This document shows, piece after piece, positions 1 to 7,548 of a DNA stretch of 8,213 nt. Below the pieces are notes generated by a model that was given only the letters and a program-made list of their open reading frames with translations, did not search any database and was not told the DNA's origin. A program made the translations under genes and the position numbers. Source of the stretch: Acholeplasmatales bacterium (GTDB lineage: Bacteria; Bacillota_I; Bacilli_A; Acholeplasmatales; Anaeroplasmataceae); assembly GCA_016282815.1 (NCBI GenBank), contig JAEELU010000066.1:1-8213 (forward strand), read 5' to 3'. Numbering within the stretch: the first letter of the stretch is position 1; each line of letters starts with the position of its first letter.

Positions 1-926
1 AATACTCTAATAAATTCCTCACCAATAATCTTACGCTTTCTTTCAGGCTCTGTTACACCCTTAAGCTTTTCATAGAATCTTTCTTGTGCATTTACTCTAA
101 CGAAGTTTAGCTTATATGGACCATTAGGGCCAAATACAGCCTCAACCTCATCGCCCTCGTTCTTTCTTAATAGGCCATGGTCAACGAATACGCATGTTAA
201 TTGTTTACCTACTGCCTTAGATAATAATACAGCAGCAACACTGGAATCTACACCACCAGAAAGTGCACATAATACCTTACCATTTCCAATCTTTTCGCGT
301 AATTGAGCGATTGTTGTTTTAGCAAAGTCGTCCATCTTCCAGTCACCCTTACATTCACATACATCGTATACGAAATTCTTAAGCATTTGCATACCATCTA
401 ATGTATGATTAACCTCTGGGTGGAATTGTACGGCATAAATCTTCTTCTCTACGTTTTCCATAGCACTTACAGGGCATGATGGAGTATTAGCTACTATCTT
501 ATATCCTGCTGGAAGCTTTGATACGAAATCAGTATGGCTCATCCAAACCTGAGTTTCCTTAGATACATTCTTAAATAGCTTAGAAGTTGTATCTATATTA
601 ACCATAGTCTTACCATATTCACGCTTATCAGCATGAGATACTTCACCATTATTTAAAATGGCAACTGTTTGACATCCGTAGCAAATACCTAAGATAGGGT
701 AGCCTAAATCAAATAGCTTCTTATCACAAAGTGGAGCATCCTCTGCGAATACAGAATTAGGTCCACCTGTAAAGATAATGCCCTTTGGATTAAATTCTTT
801 AATTTTATCAAGGCTCATGTTATATGGATGAACCTCACAATATACGTTGCATTCACGTACTCTACGTGCGATTAGCTGATTATATTGTCCACCAAAATCA
901 AGAACTAAAATCTTCTCGTTTTGCAT
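1..926 (-). CDS. guaA: GMP synthase (glutamine-hydrolysing), 3' end cut off by window edge
   Basis: GuaA converts XMP, ATP and glutamine to GMP in the cytoplasm, the last step of the guanine branch. About 308 residues are visible, against a usual length of about 510-520. The frame is open to the left edge, so the end of the ATP-pyrophosphatase domain and the C-terminal dimerisation domain are missing. The class I glutamine amidotransferase domain comes first. It has the nucleophile Cys82 in GICYGCQ (80-86) and the His169/Glu171 pair in QFHPE (167-171). The PP-loop SGGVDSS follows at 223-229, then FVDHGLLRKNE (about 247-257) and the EEFIRVF stretch at the edge. The start ATG at 926-924 lies 6 bases after a perfect AGGAGG and 13 bases after the purB stop, so it is probably cotranscribed with purB. 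The Cys at residue 85, next to the active site, is less common than Met, His or Ala. Identification is secure. Confidence 0.97.
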   Translation of the reverse strand, partial: MQNEKILVLDFGGQYNQLIARRVRECNVYCEVHPYNMSLDKIKEFNPKGIIFTGGPNSVFAEDAPLCDKKLFDLGYPILGICYGCQTVAILNNGEVSHADKREYGKTMVNIDTTSKLFKNVSKETQVWMSHTDFVSKLPAGYKIVANTPSCPVSAMENVEKKIYAVQFHPEVNHTLDGMQMLKNFVYDVCECKGDWKMDDFAKTTIAQLREKIGNGKVLCALSGGVDSSVAAVLLSKAVGKQLTCVFVDHGLLRKNEGDEVEAVFGPNGPYKLNFVRVNAQERFYEKLKGVTEPERKRKIIGEEFIRV

Positions 927-931
927 ATAAT

Positions 932-938
932 ACCTCCT
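932..938 (-). promoter_or_regulatory. Strong Shine-Dalgarno site for guaA
   Basis: The minus strand reads AGGAGGT here, a full anti-16S match, with 6 bases between AGGAGG and the ATG at 926. It sits in the 13-base gap after the purB stop and fixes the guaA start. There is no room in the gap for a promoter or terminator. Confidence 0.85.
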
Positions 939-939
939 A

Positions 940-2232
940 TTATTTTATTCCTAAACGATTAAAAATATAATCTACGTTAACTAAATAATAATCTAGTGTA
1001 AAGCATGAATCTATTTCATCGTTTGTTAATGTAGATGAAATAACTGGATCCTGCTTTAATAAATCTCTATAGTGTGTCTTAGTCTCTAAAGCCTTCATCG
1101 CAATTGGCTGAACAGTATCATATGCCTTCTCACGAACAAAGCCCTTTTCAATTAGCTTATATAATACTCTTTGAGCAAATATAACACCATGAGTTAAATT
1201 GATATCCTCAATCATCTTCTCAGGGAATACAGTTAAGTTCTCTAGGATTCCCTTAAATCTATTAAGCATATAATCTAATAGCTCAGTAGCATCAGGAAGA
1301 ATGATTCTTTCTGTAGCTGAGTGAGAAATATCTCTTTCATGCCATAAAGCTATATTTTGATAGAATGTATCCATATAGCCTCTCATTACTCTTGCACAAC
1401 CACAAATATTTTCTGAAGAAATTGGATTTCTCTTATGTGGCATAGCACTTGAGCCCTTTTGACCCTTGTTAAAGAATTCCTCTGTTTCCTTAACCTCTTG
1501 TCTAGATAAATTTCTTACCTCTAGAGCCATCTTCTCAAGCTCTGAAGCAACTAAAGCTAAGCATGCCATATAATGTGCATGTCTATCACGCTGTAATACC
1601 TGTGTAGAGATATTAGCATAGCCAATACCTAAATCCTTACATACATATTCTTCAATTTGAGGTGGAATATTAGCAAAGTTACCAACAGCTCCTGATAGCT
1701 TACCAACCTCTACCTCCTTACAAGCATACTCAAATCTCTCTAAGCATCTTGTCATATCTGAATACCATAAAGCCCATTTAAGACCAAATGATGTAATATC
1801 AGCATGCATACCATGAGTTCTACCGATGCATGGTGTCATCTTGAATTCTAGAGCTCTTTTCTTAATGACATCCATTATTTCATGGATATCCTTTCTTAAT
1901 ATTTCATTAGCCTGCTTAAGCATATATCCATTTGCAGTGTCAACTACATCTGTAGATGTTAAACCATAGTGAATCCATTTCTTTTCATCACCTAATGATT
2001 CACCAACACATCTAGTGAATGCAACAACATCGTGCTTAGTTACAGCCTCGATTTCTTTAATTCTATCTACATTGAATGTAGCTTTATCAAGCTTAGGTAA
2101 GTCTTCCTTTGGCACAACACCAAGCTCACTCCAAGCCTTAGCGTTAGAGATTTCAACCTTTAAGTATGCATCAAATTTTGCTTCCTCAGTCCAAATCTTA
2201 CGCATTGGTGCTCTTGAATATCTTTCAATCAT
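940..2232 (-). CDS. purB: Adenylosuccinate lyase
   Basis: PurB performs two fumarate-releasing eliminations: SAICAR to AICAR in the IMP pathway, and adenylosuccinate to AMP. At 430 residues it has the length of Bacillus-type PurB and starts with the characteristic MIERYSR. Family motifs are intact: KHDVVAFTR (66-74), WIHYGLTSTDVVDTA (86-100), GRTHGMHA (137-144) with the conserved histidines, LQRDRHA (213-219), and the fumarase/aspartase signature GSSAMPHKRNP (260-270) carrying the mobile-loop serine (Ser261/262). WHERDISHS (297-305) follows. The start is supported by GGAGGA at 2242-2247, inside the end of folD, 9 bases from the ATG. Only 2 bases separate it from the folD stop. It ends in TAA, 13 bases before guaA. 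Its dual role suits a position between the IMP genes and a nucleotide-branch gene. No oddities seen. Confidence 0.98.
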   Translation of the reverse strand: MIERYSRAPMRKIWTEEAKFDAYLKVEISNAKAWSELGVVPKEDLPKLDKATFNVDRIKEIEAVTKHDVVAFTRCVGESLGDEKKWIHYGLTSTDVVDTANGYMLKQANEILRKDIHEIMDVIKKRALEFKMTPCIGRTHGMHADITSFGLKWALWYSDMTRCLERFEYACKEVEVGKLSGAVGNFANIPPQIEEYVCKDLGIGYANISTQVLQRDRHAHYMACLALVASELEKMALEVRNLSRQEVKETEEFFNKGQKGSSAMPHKRNPISSENICGCARVMRGYMDTFYQNIALWHERDISHSATERIILPDATELLDYMLNRFKGILENLTVFPEKMIEDINLTHGVIFAQRVLYKLIEKGFVREKAYDTVQPIAMKALETKTHYRDLLKQDPVISSTLTNDEIDSCFTLDYYLVNVDYIFNRLGIK

Positions 2233-2234
2233 GA

Positions 2235-3095
2235 TTATTTTTCCTCCATATGCTTAATAAAGCATTCTATTGTATTCTCCATTAAACATGTAATTGTCAT
2301 TGGTCCAATTCCACCAGGAACCTTTGTAATGTATGATGCCTTATCCTTAACATTTTCAAAATCAACATCACCACATAGCTTACCAGTTTCTGGGTTTCTA
2401 TTTACACCAACATCAATTACTACTGCTCCATCCTTAACCATATTTTCTTTAATAAATAATGGTTTACCTACTGCAGCGATTAGGATATCAGCCTCCTTAG
2501 TTACAGAAGCTAAATCCTTTGTTCTACTGTGAGCAATTGTTACTGTTGCGTTTCTATCAAGCATTAGCTTTGATACAGGAAGACCAACTATGTTACTTCT
2601 TCCTACAACAACACACTTCTTGCCTTCGATAGGAATATTAACGCTATCTAGTACCTCAAGTATACCCTTAGGTGTACAAGGAGTTGTACCAGGCTGCTTT
2701 AGGAATAATGCAGCTACGTTTTGTGGATGGAAGCCATCAACATCCTTTTCAGGATTTATAGCATTAATTACAGCATCCTCGTTAATTTGCTTAGGTAAAG
2801 GAAGCTGTGTTAATATACCATCAACCTGGCTATCGTTATTTAGCCTATCGATTATTTTTAATAGTTCTTCTTCAGTTGTATCACTTGATAATCTAATAGT
2901 TTCATTAGTAATACCTATTTCAATACATGCCTTTTCCTTACCAGAAACGTATGAAACAGATGCTGGATTATCTCCAACTAATATAACTACAAGCTTAGGC
3001 TTTCTACCATATTTCTTTTCAAGCTCAACAACCTGATTCTTCATGTATTCTCTTTTTTCGTGGGCTAAATCCTTGCCTGAAATAACTATAGCCAT
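2235..3095 (-). CDS. folD: Bifunctional methylenetetrahydrofolate dehydrogenase / methenyltetrahydrofolate cyclohydrolase
   Basis: FolD oxidises 5,10-methylene-THF to methenyl-THF with NAD(P)+ and hydrolyses it to 10-formyl-THF, the one-carbon donor for PurN and PurH. At 286 residues it has normal full length. The catalytic domain shows Tyr49 and Lys53 (YVSGK, with KAC after), QLPLP (97-101) and KDVDGFHP (117-124). TPCTPKG (138-144) precedes the Rossmann NAD(P)-binding half, with VVGRSNIVGLP (163-173). The C-terminal PGGIGPMT (260-267) is the second family signature. Thus both activities should be present. The ATG at 3095 is set by AGGAGA 5 bases upstream, which overlaps the purD stop. The gap to purD is 9 bases and to purB 2 bases. 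I cannot tell NAD from NADP preference. Confidence 0.98.
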   Translation of the reverse strand: MAIVISGKDLAHEKREYMKNQVVELEKKYGRKPKLVVILVGDNPASVSYVSGKEKACIEIGITNETIRLSSDTTEEELLKIIDRLNNDSQVDGILTQLPLPKQINEDAVINAINPEKDVDGFHPQNVAALFLKQPGTTPCTPKGILEVLDSVNIPIEGKKCVVVGRSNIVGLPVSKLMLDRNATVTIAHSRTKDLASVTKEADILIAAVGKPLFIKENMVKDGAVVIDVGVNRNPETGKLCGDVDFENVKDKASYITKVPGGIGPMTITCLMENTIECFIKHMEEK

Positions 3096-3100
3096 AATAT

Positions 3101-3107
3101 TCTCCTA
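3101..3107 (-). promoter_or_regulatory. purD stop codon overlapping the folD Shine-Dalgarno site
   Basis: The minus strand reads TAGGAGA: the purD stop TAG (3107-3105) shares its last two bases with the folD ribosome-binding site AGGAGA (3106-3101), 5 bases before the folD ATG. A ribosome ending purD sits on the folD initiation site, which suggests coupled translation. This is also the only TAG among the visible stops, perhaps kept because it builds the ribosome-binding site. Confidence 0.75.
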
Positions 3108-4352
3108 CTTTCTAAATGCCTTAGCACCGATATCTCTTCTATAAAATAGGTTATCACACTTAATTTCAGAAACTAGCTTAACTGCCTTCTTATTAGCTTC
3201 CTCAAGTGTATCACCCTTAGCAACAGCGAATAATACTCTACCACCATTAGTTACTAAATTACCATTTTCGTCAATCTTAGTACCCATATGATAAATATCA
3301 TCACTATCAGCATTCTCAATAACAAAGCCCTTCTTGTATTCACCAGGATAGCCCTTTGATGCTAAAACAATACCAATTGTTGCACACTTATCCCAAGTTA
3401 ATACAGGCTCCTTACCATCTATTACTGCATTAAATGCATCATAGATATCAGATGTTAATCTAGGTAGTACTACCTCAGTTTCAGGGTCACCAAATCTAGC
3501 ATTAAATTCAATAACCTTGATACCTCTCTTAGTTTTCATTAAGCCACCATATAATACACCTGTGAATGGACATTCCTCATTAACAAGTGCCTTAGCAGCC
3601 TTCTTCATTATTTCATTTAAAGCAAAATCATAATCTGCTTCTTTGATAAATGGAAGTGGTGAATAAGCACCCATTCCACCTGTATTAGGTCCTCTATCAT
3701 TATCATAAGCTCTCTTATGATCCTGAGCCATCTCAAGAGGATATACGTTTTCGCCATTTACAAAGCACATAAATGAGAATTCTGGTCCCTCAAGGTAATC
3801 CTCAATTACTACCTTACCCTTACCAAATTTATCATCTAATAGCATATCCTTCAAGGCATTATCAGCCTCGATTAGGTTATTTGCGATAACTACACCCTTA
3901 CCTGCAGCTAAGCCATCGTATTTAATAACTGTTGGGAATGGTGATATTTTTACAAATGCCATTGCCTCCTCATAGTTTTCAAATACCTCATATCTTGCAG
4001 TAGGGATGCCATATTTTAGCATTAAATCCTTAGCAAAATTCTTGCTTGATTCAATTCTAGCAGCGGCCTTAGTTGGACCGAATACCTTAATATTATTCTT
4101 TTGTAATTCATCGACAATACCAAGTGCTAGGCTTGCTTCAGGACCTACAACTACTAAATCAATAGCCTCAGCCTTAGCAAACTCAACAATCTTGTCAACC
4201 TCTGTATCCTTAATATTTACGCACATAGCAAGCTTAGCAATACCAGCATTACCAGGTGCAGCATATATTTCATTTACCTTTTTACTTTTTGATAGAGCGT
4301 GAACAATAGCGTGTTCTCTTCCTCCACCACCTACAACTAATACCTTAGCCAT
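3105..4352 (-). CDS. purD: Phosphoribosylamine-glycine ligase (GAR synthetase)
   Basis: PurD joins phosphoribosylamine and glycine with ATP to form GAR, the second step of IMP synthesis. It is an ATP-grasp enzyme of 415 residues, normal length. The N-terminal phosphate loop VVGGGGREHA (6-15) is followed by AAPGN (31-35) and VVVGPEASLA (67-76). The ATP-grasp part shows FAKDLM (106-111), VIKYDGLAAGKGVVIA (142-157) and IEDYLEGPEFSFM (183-195). The signature GPNTGGMGAYSP spans 221-232, and the metal-binding EFNARFGDPETE spans 282-293. The C-terminal YRRDIGAKAF (404-413) is typical. AGGAGA at 4361-4366, 8 bases from the ATG, supports the start. A 20-base gap separates it from purH, the widest in the window. 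All key residues look intact. Confidence 0.98.
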   Translation of the reverse strand: MAKVLVVGGGGREHAIVHALSKSKKVNEIYAAPGNAGIAKLAMCVNIKDTEVDKIVEFAKAEAIDLVVVGPEASLALGIVDELQKNNIKVFGPTKAAARIESSKNFAKDLMLKYGIPTARYEVFENYEEAMAFVKISPFPTVIKYDGLAAGKGVVIANNLIEADNALKDMLLDDKFGKGKVVIEDYLEGPEFSFMCFVNGENVYPLEMAQDHKRAYDNDRGPNTGGMGAYSPLPFIKEADYDFALNEIMKKAAKALVNEECPFTGVLYGGLMKTKRGIKVIEFNARFGDPETEVVLPRLTSDIYDAFNAVIDGKEPVLTWDKCATIGIVLASKGYPGEYKKGFVIENADSDDIYHMGTKIDENGNLVTNGGRVLFAVAKGDTLEEANKKAVKLVSEIKCDNLFYRRDIGAKAFRK

Positions 4353-4372
4353 AAATAATCTCTCCTTATAAA

Positions 4373-5926
4373 TTAGTGCTTAAAATGACGCATGCCTGTG
4401 AATGCCATAGGAACATTCTTAGCATTTGCTAAATCAATTGAATCCTGATCCTTCTTAGAACCACCTGGCTGAACAACAGCAACAACACCGTTATTAATAC
4501 CATATTCTAGCGTATCTGAGAATGGGAAGAATGCATCAGAAGCTAAAACTAAGCCGTCCTTAACTCCTCTTGAATGTGCTTCCTCAATTGCAATCTTTGC
4601 AGCACCAACTCTATTCATTTGTCCTGCACCTACACCACATGTTGTACCATTCTTAACAACAACAATTGCGTTAGACTTAACATGCTTAACAATCTTCCAA
4701 CCGAAGTTCATATCAGATAATTGCTCAGGTGTAGCCTTTGTATTAGTAATTACCATATCCTCAGTAATTGTCTTAATTTCTGTATCTTGATCCTGGCATA
4801 GAATACCACCATTAACTGATACATATTGAGGAGCCTTTGGATAATCTCCTAGCTTGTATTCAATTAATCTTAAATCAGGTCTCTTTGCGAATGCCTTTAA
4901 AGCATCATCAGTAAATCCTGGTGCTAGGATAACCTCTAGGAATATAGATTTACCCTTCTCACCATGATCAAATTTAATTAAATTAGCTGCTTCTAAATCA
5001 ATTACCTGGTTAGTAGCAACAATTCCACCAAAGATAGATACTGGGTCAGATTCATAAGCCTTTAACCAAGCTTCCTTTAAATCCTTACCAATTGCTGCTC
5101 CACATGGATTCATATGCTTTAATCCTAAAGCAAATGGAGTATCGCCAAATTCTCTAACGATGTTAAGTGCAGCATTTGCATCCTGTATATTATTGTATGA
5201 TAATTCCTTACCTTGAATTTGCTTAGCATTAGCTAGTGAGTAGCTTAAATTCTTATTTGTAGCATAGAACTTAGCTGCTTGATGAGGGTTCTCACCATAT
5301 CTTAGGCTTTGAACTAAATCAGCTTCAATGAATAGCTTTTCATTTAAGCCAGCCTTTTCTCTCATATATGTAGCAATCATAGTATCATATTCTGCAGTTA
5401 ATGTATAAACCTTAGCAGCAAGCTCAAGTCTTGTTTGATAAGATGTATCACCATTTTCTCTGATTTCCTTTAATACTCTTTCGTAATCATTGATATCAGA
5501 TACTACAGTAACATATTTATGATTCTTAGCTGCTGATCTAAGCATTGATGGACCACCGATATCGATGTTTTCAATTGCTTCAGCGAATTCAGCACCCTTT
5601 TCAATAGTCTTCTTAAATGCATATAGGTTAACACATACTAAATCAATATATTCAATATTGTGCTCCTTAACCTGCTTAACATGAGATTCTAAATCTCTTA
5701 CTGCAAGTAATCCACCATGAACATTTGGATGTAAAGTCTTAACTCTACCATCTAAAATCTCAGGGAAGCCAGTAATATCAGAAATATCAATAGCCTTAAC
5801 TCCACCAGCGATTAATACCTTCTTAGTACCACCAGTAGATACGATTTCATAGCCACATTCCTCAAGGCCCTTACAGAATTCAACTACACCTGTTTTATCT
5901 GTTACACTTACTAATGCTCTTTTCAT
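4373..5926 (-). CDS. purH: Bifunctional AICAR formyltransferase / IMP cyclohydrolase
   Basis: PurH carries out the last two steps to IMP: transfer of formyl from 10-formyl-THF to AICAR, then ring closure. At 517 residues it is full length. The N-terminal cyclohydrolase (MGS-like) domain shows SVTDKTG (7-13), STGGTKK (30-36), GRVKTLHPNVHGG (60-72) with Lys63, and IDIGGPSMLRSAAKN (121-135). The transferase domain shows LRYGENPHQ (208-216), the catalytic Lys270-His271 in LKHMNPCGA, SDPVSIFGG (293-301), and LASDAFFPFSD (461-471). Two local oddities: NLYAF at 100-104, where the family nearly always has NLYPF, and about nine extra residues near 311-327 before IFLEVILAP. The start overlaps the purN stop as TAATG and has GAGGTG 5 bases upstream. 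Neither oddity hits a known catalytic residue, so function should be normal. Confidence 0.98.
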   Translation of the reverse strand: MKRALVSVTDKTGVVEFCKGLEECGYEIVSTGGTKKVLIAGGVKAIDISDITGFPEILDGRVKTLHPNVHGGLLAVRDLESHVKQVKEHNIEYIDLVCVNLYAFKKTIEKGAEFAEAIENIDIGGPSMLRSAAKNHKYVTVVSDINDYERVLKEIRENGDTSYQTRLELAAKVYTLTAEYDTMIATYMREKAGLNEKLFIEADLVQSLRYGENPHQAAKFYATNKNLSYSLANAKQIQGKELSYNNIQDANAALNIVREFGDTPFALGLKHMNPCGAAIGKDLKEAWLKAYESDPVSIFGGIVATNQVIDLEAANLIKFDHGEKGKSIFLEVILAPGFTDDALKAFAKRPDLRLIEYKLGDYPKAPQYVSVNGGILCQDQDTEIKTITEDMVITNTKATPEQLSDMNFGWKIVKHVKSNAIVVVKNGTTCGVGAGQMNRVGAAKIAIEEAHSRGVKDGLVLASDAFFPFSDTLEYGINNGVVAVVQPGGSKKDQDSIDLANAKNVPMAFTGMRHFKH

Positions 5927-5937
5927 TATTTCACCTC
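5924..5937 (-). promoter_or_regulatory. purN/purH overlap (TAATG) with internal Shine-Dalgarno site
   Basis: The purN stop TAA (5928-5926) and the purH ATG (5926-5924) share one base. The purH ribosome-binding site GAGGTG (5937-5932) lies inside the last purN codons (the Glu-Val before the final Lys), 5 bases from the ATG. This arrangement favours coupled translation but leaves purH able to initiate by itself. Confidence 0.75.
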
Positions 5938-6498
5938 ATACAAAAATTTATTTATTGCTTCAATATATAATACATGCTCAACATCGTGAATCTTTGCTTC
6001 AAGCTCCTCGATGTCATCGCCATAGTATTCAAAACCTCTTTGCATTATTATTTTTCCACTATCTACTCCACTATCAACATAGTGAACAGTTACACCGAAT
6101 ACCTTAACGCCATAATTAGATGCATCTTGGATTCCGTGTGCACCCTTAAATGATGGTAATAATGCTGGATGAATATTAATTATTCTTCCCTCGTAGTTGT
6201 CTAGTAAAACCTTACCGATATAACGCATATAGCCTGCTAGACATACTAAATCTATTTTTAATTCATCTAATTTCTTAACTATAACAGTCTCAAATTCTTC
6301 CTTTGAGCTGTAATCCTTAGCATTAAAAACAAATTGCTCAACGTTATGATTCTTAGCTCTTGTAATTACGAACGCATCCTTTTTATCACATACCATCAAT
6401 AAAACCTTAGCGTCCTTGATTTTTCCGTTTTCACAAGCACTAACGATTGCTTCAAAGTTTGTTCCGCTACCACTAGCGAAAACTGCAATGTTCTTCAT
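5926..6498 (-). CDS. purN: Phosphoribosylglycinamide formyltransferase (10-formyl-THF dependent)
   Basis: PurN formylates GAR to FGAR with 10-formyl-THF, the third step of the IMP pathway. The 190 residues match the family. The phosphate-binding loop ASGSGTNFEAI (8-18) is followed by LAGYMR (87-92), and by INIHPALLPSFKG (107-119) holding catalytic Asn108 and His110. HYVDSGVDSGKII (139-151) carries the catalytic Asp146. Dependence on formyl-THF, rather than formate as in PurT, follows from this family and fits folD downstream in the same operon. The ATG overlaps the purM stop by one base (TAATG). No convincing Shine-Dalgarno site is seen at proper distance, only a weak GTTGAG-like stretch, so translation probably depends on ribosomes finishing purM. 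MKNIAVFASGSG is a normal N-terminus, which supports this start. Confidence 0.98.
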   Translation of the reverse strand: MKNIAVFASGSGTNFEAIVSACENGKIKDAKVLLMVCDKKDAFVITRAKNHNVEQFVFNAKDYSSKEEFETVIVKKLDELKIDLVCLAGYMRYIGKVLLDNYEGRIINIHPALLPSFKGAHGIQDASNYGVKVFGVTVHYVDSGVDSGKIIMQRGFEYYGDDIEELEAKIHDVEHVLYIEAINKFLYEVK

Positions 6499-6500
6499 TA
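6496..6500 (-). promoter_or_regulatory. purM/purN stop-start overlap (TAATG)
   Basis: The purM stop TAA (6500-6498) shares a base with the purN ATG (6498-6496). Upstream sequence within purM has no AGGAGG-like block in the usual window. The nearest purine-rich run, GGGAAAG, is too far away, and GTTGAG is weak. Termination-reinitiation is the likely route for purN translation; this is an inference from spacing. Confidence 0.65.
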
Positions 6501-7532
6501 TTTATGAATCTCAACTTTCCCAGCATTATCAGTAACCTTACCGATAATATATGCCTTATCGCCATGCTTAGCTAAGATATCAATAGTCTTTAATGCATCC
6601 TTTTCATTATCTACAGCAATAATCATACCAATACCCATATTATAGATATTGAACATTTCTCTATGATCAACCTTGCCATATTTCTCTAAGAACTTAAATA
6701 CTGGAAGGATTGGCCATGAGCCTTCAACTATATCTAAGCCTTGCTTGTCATTTAAAATTCTAGGAATGTTTTCATCGAAGCCACCACCAGTAATATGAGC
6801 AACACCGTGAACATCAACATTCTTTATTACATCTAAAACCTGCTTACAATAAATTCTAGTAGGTGTTAGGAATACCTCTCCTACTACTCCACCTAATTCC
6901 TCTGAATAAGAATGTAGGTCAATATTATTGTCGCTTATTATCTTTCTTACTAATGAGAAGCCATTTGAATGTACACCAGTTGATGCGATACCAACTAGAA
7001 TATCTCCTGCCTTAACTTTAGAATCATCAATTAGCTTTGATTTTTCAACAACACCAACTGCGAAGCCTGCGATATCATATTCACCATCTGAATACATACC
7101 AGGCATTTCAGCTGTTTCTCCACCGATTAATGCGCAACCAGCTTGAACACAACCATCTGCGATACCTGAAACAATCTTTTCAAGCTTTTCAGGAATTGCA
7201 TGTCCTAATGCTACATAATCTAGGAAATATAATGGCTCAGCGCCTTGTGCTAATACATCGTTAACACACATAGCTACTGCATCAATACCGATTGTATCAT
7301 GCTTATCCATTTCAAATGCTAGCTTTAATTTAGTACCAACACCATCAGTACCTGATACAAGCATAGGCTCCTTATAGCCTAGGCTTGATAAATCAAACAT
7401 ACCACCGAATGAACCAATTCCTGAAACGCATCCAGGTCTATCAGTTCTTTTTACGTGCTTCTTATATCTTCTTACTGCTTCATATCCAGCTTCTAAATCT
7501 ACGCCAGATGAACCGTATGCCTTTGATCCCAT
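6498..7532 (-). CDS. purM: Phosphoribosylformylglycinamidine cyclo-ligase (AIR synthetase)
   Basis: PurM uses ATP to close the imidazole ring, turning FGAM into AIR. The 344 residues match the family's usual length of about 340-350. Visible motifs in order: GVDLEAGYEAV (10-20), the glycine-rich ATP/substrate loop SGTDGVGTKLK (60-70), GIDAVAMCVNDVL (82-94), LIGGETAEMPGMY (135-147), ASTGVHSNGFSLVR (183-196), HITGGGFDENIPR (246-258) and NMGIGM (298-303). This is the PurM/PurL/SelD-type fold and the motifs are specific to PurM. The start at 7532 has a perfect AGGAGG at 7538-7543, 5 bases away, in a 16-base gap after purC. It overlaps purN at its stop. In many Clostridia purF sits between purC and purM; it is absent here. 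Confidence 0.98.
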   Translation of the reverse strand: MGSKAYGSSGVDLEAGYEAVRRYKKHVKRTDRPGCVSGIGSFGGMFDLSSLGYKEPMLVSGTDGVGTKLKLAFEMDKHDTIGIDAVAMCVNDVLAQGAEPLYFLDYVALGHAIPEKLEKIVSGIADGCVQAGCALIGGETAEMPGMYSDGEYDIAGFAVGVVEKSKLIDDSKVKAGDILVGIASTGVHSNGFSLVRKIISDNNIDLHSYSEELGGVVGEVFLTPTRIYCKQVLDVIKNVDVHGVAHITGGGFDENIPRILNDKQGLDIVEGSWPILPVFKFLEKYGKVDHREMFNIYNMGIGMIIAVDNEKDALKTIDILAKHGDKAYIIGKVTDNAGKVEIHK

Positions 7533-7548
7533 ATAATCCTCCTACAAA

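Noticed and set aside
2590..3036. A 148-codon open frame on the plus strand inside folD, rich in Ser, Thr and Leu
   Set aside because: It lies wholly antisense to an intact folD, has no recognisable domain, and its composition is what the reverse of folD codons gives. The same applies to the shorter plus-strand frames at 2015-2257, 2329-2532, 4006-4302, 6928-7146, 7037-7264, 7385-7576 and 7628-7810.
4353..4372. A terminator or promoter in the widest gap, between purH and purD
   Set aside because: The 20 bases hold the purD Shine-Dalgarno site and AT-rich spacer only, with no hairpin plus T-run and no room for -35 and -10 boxes.
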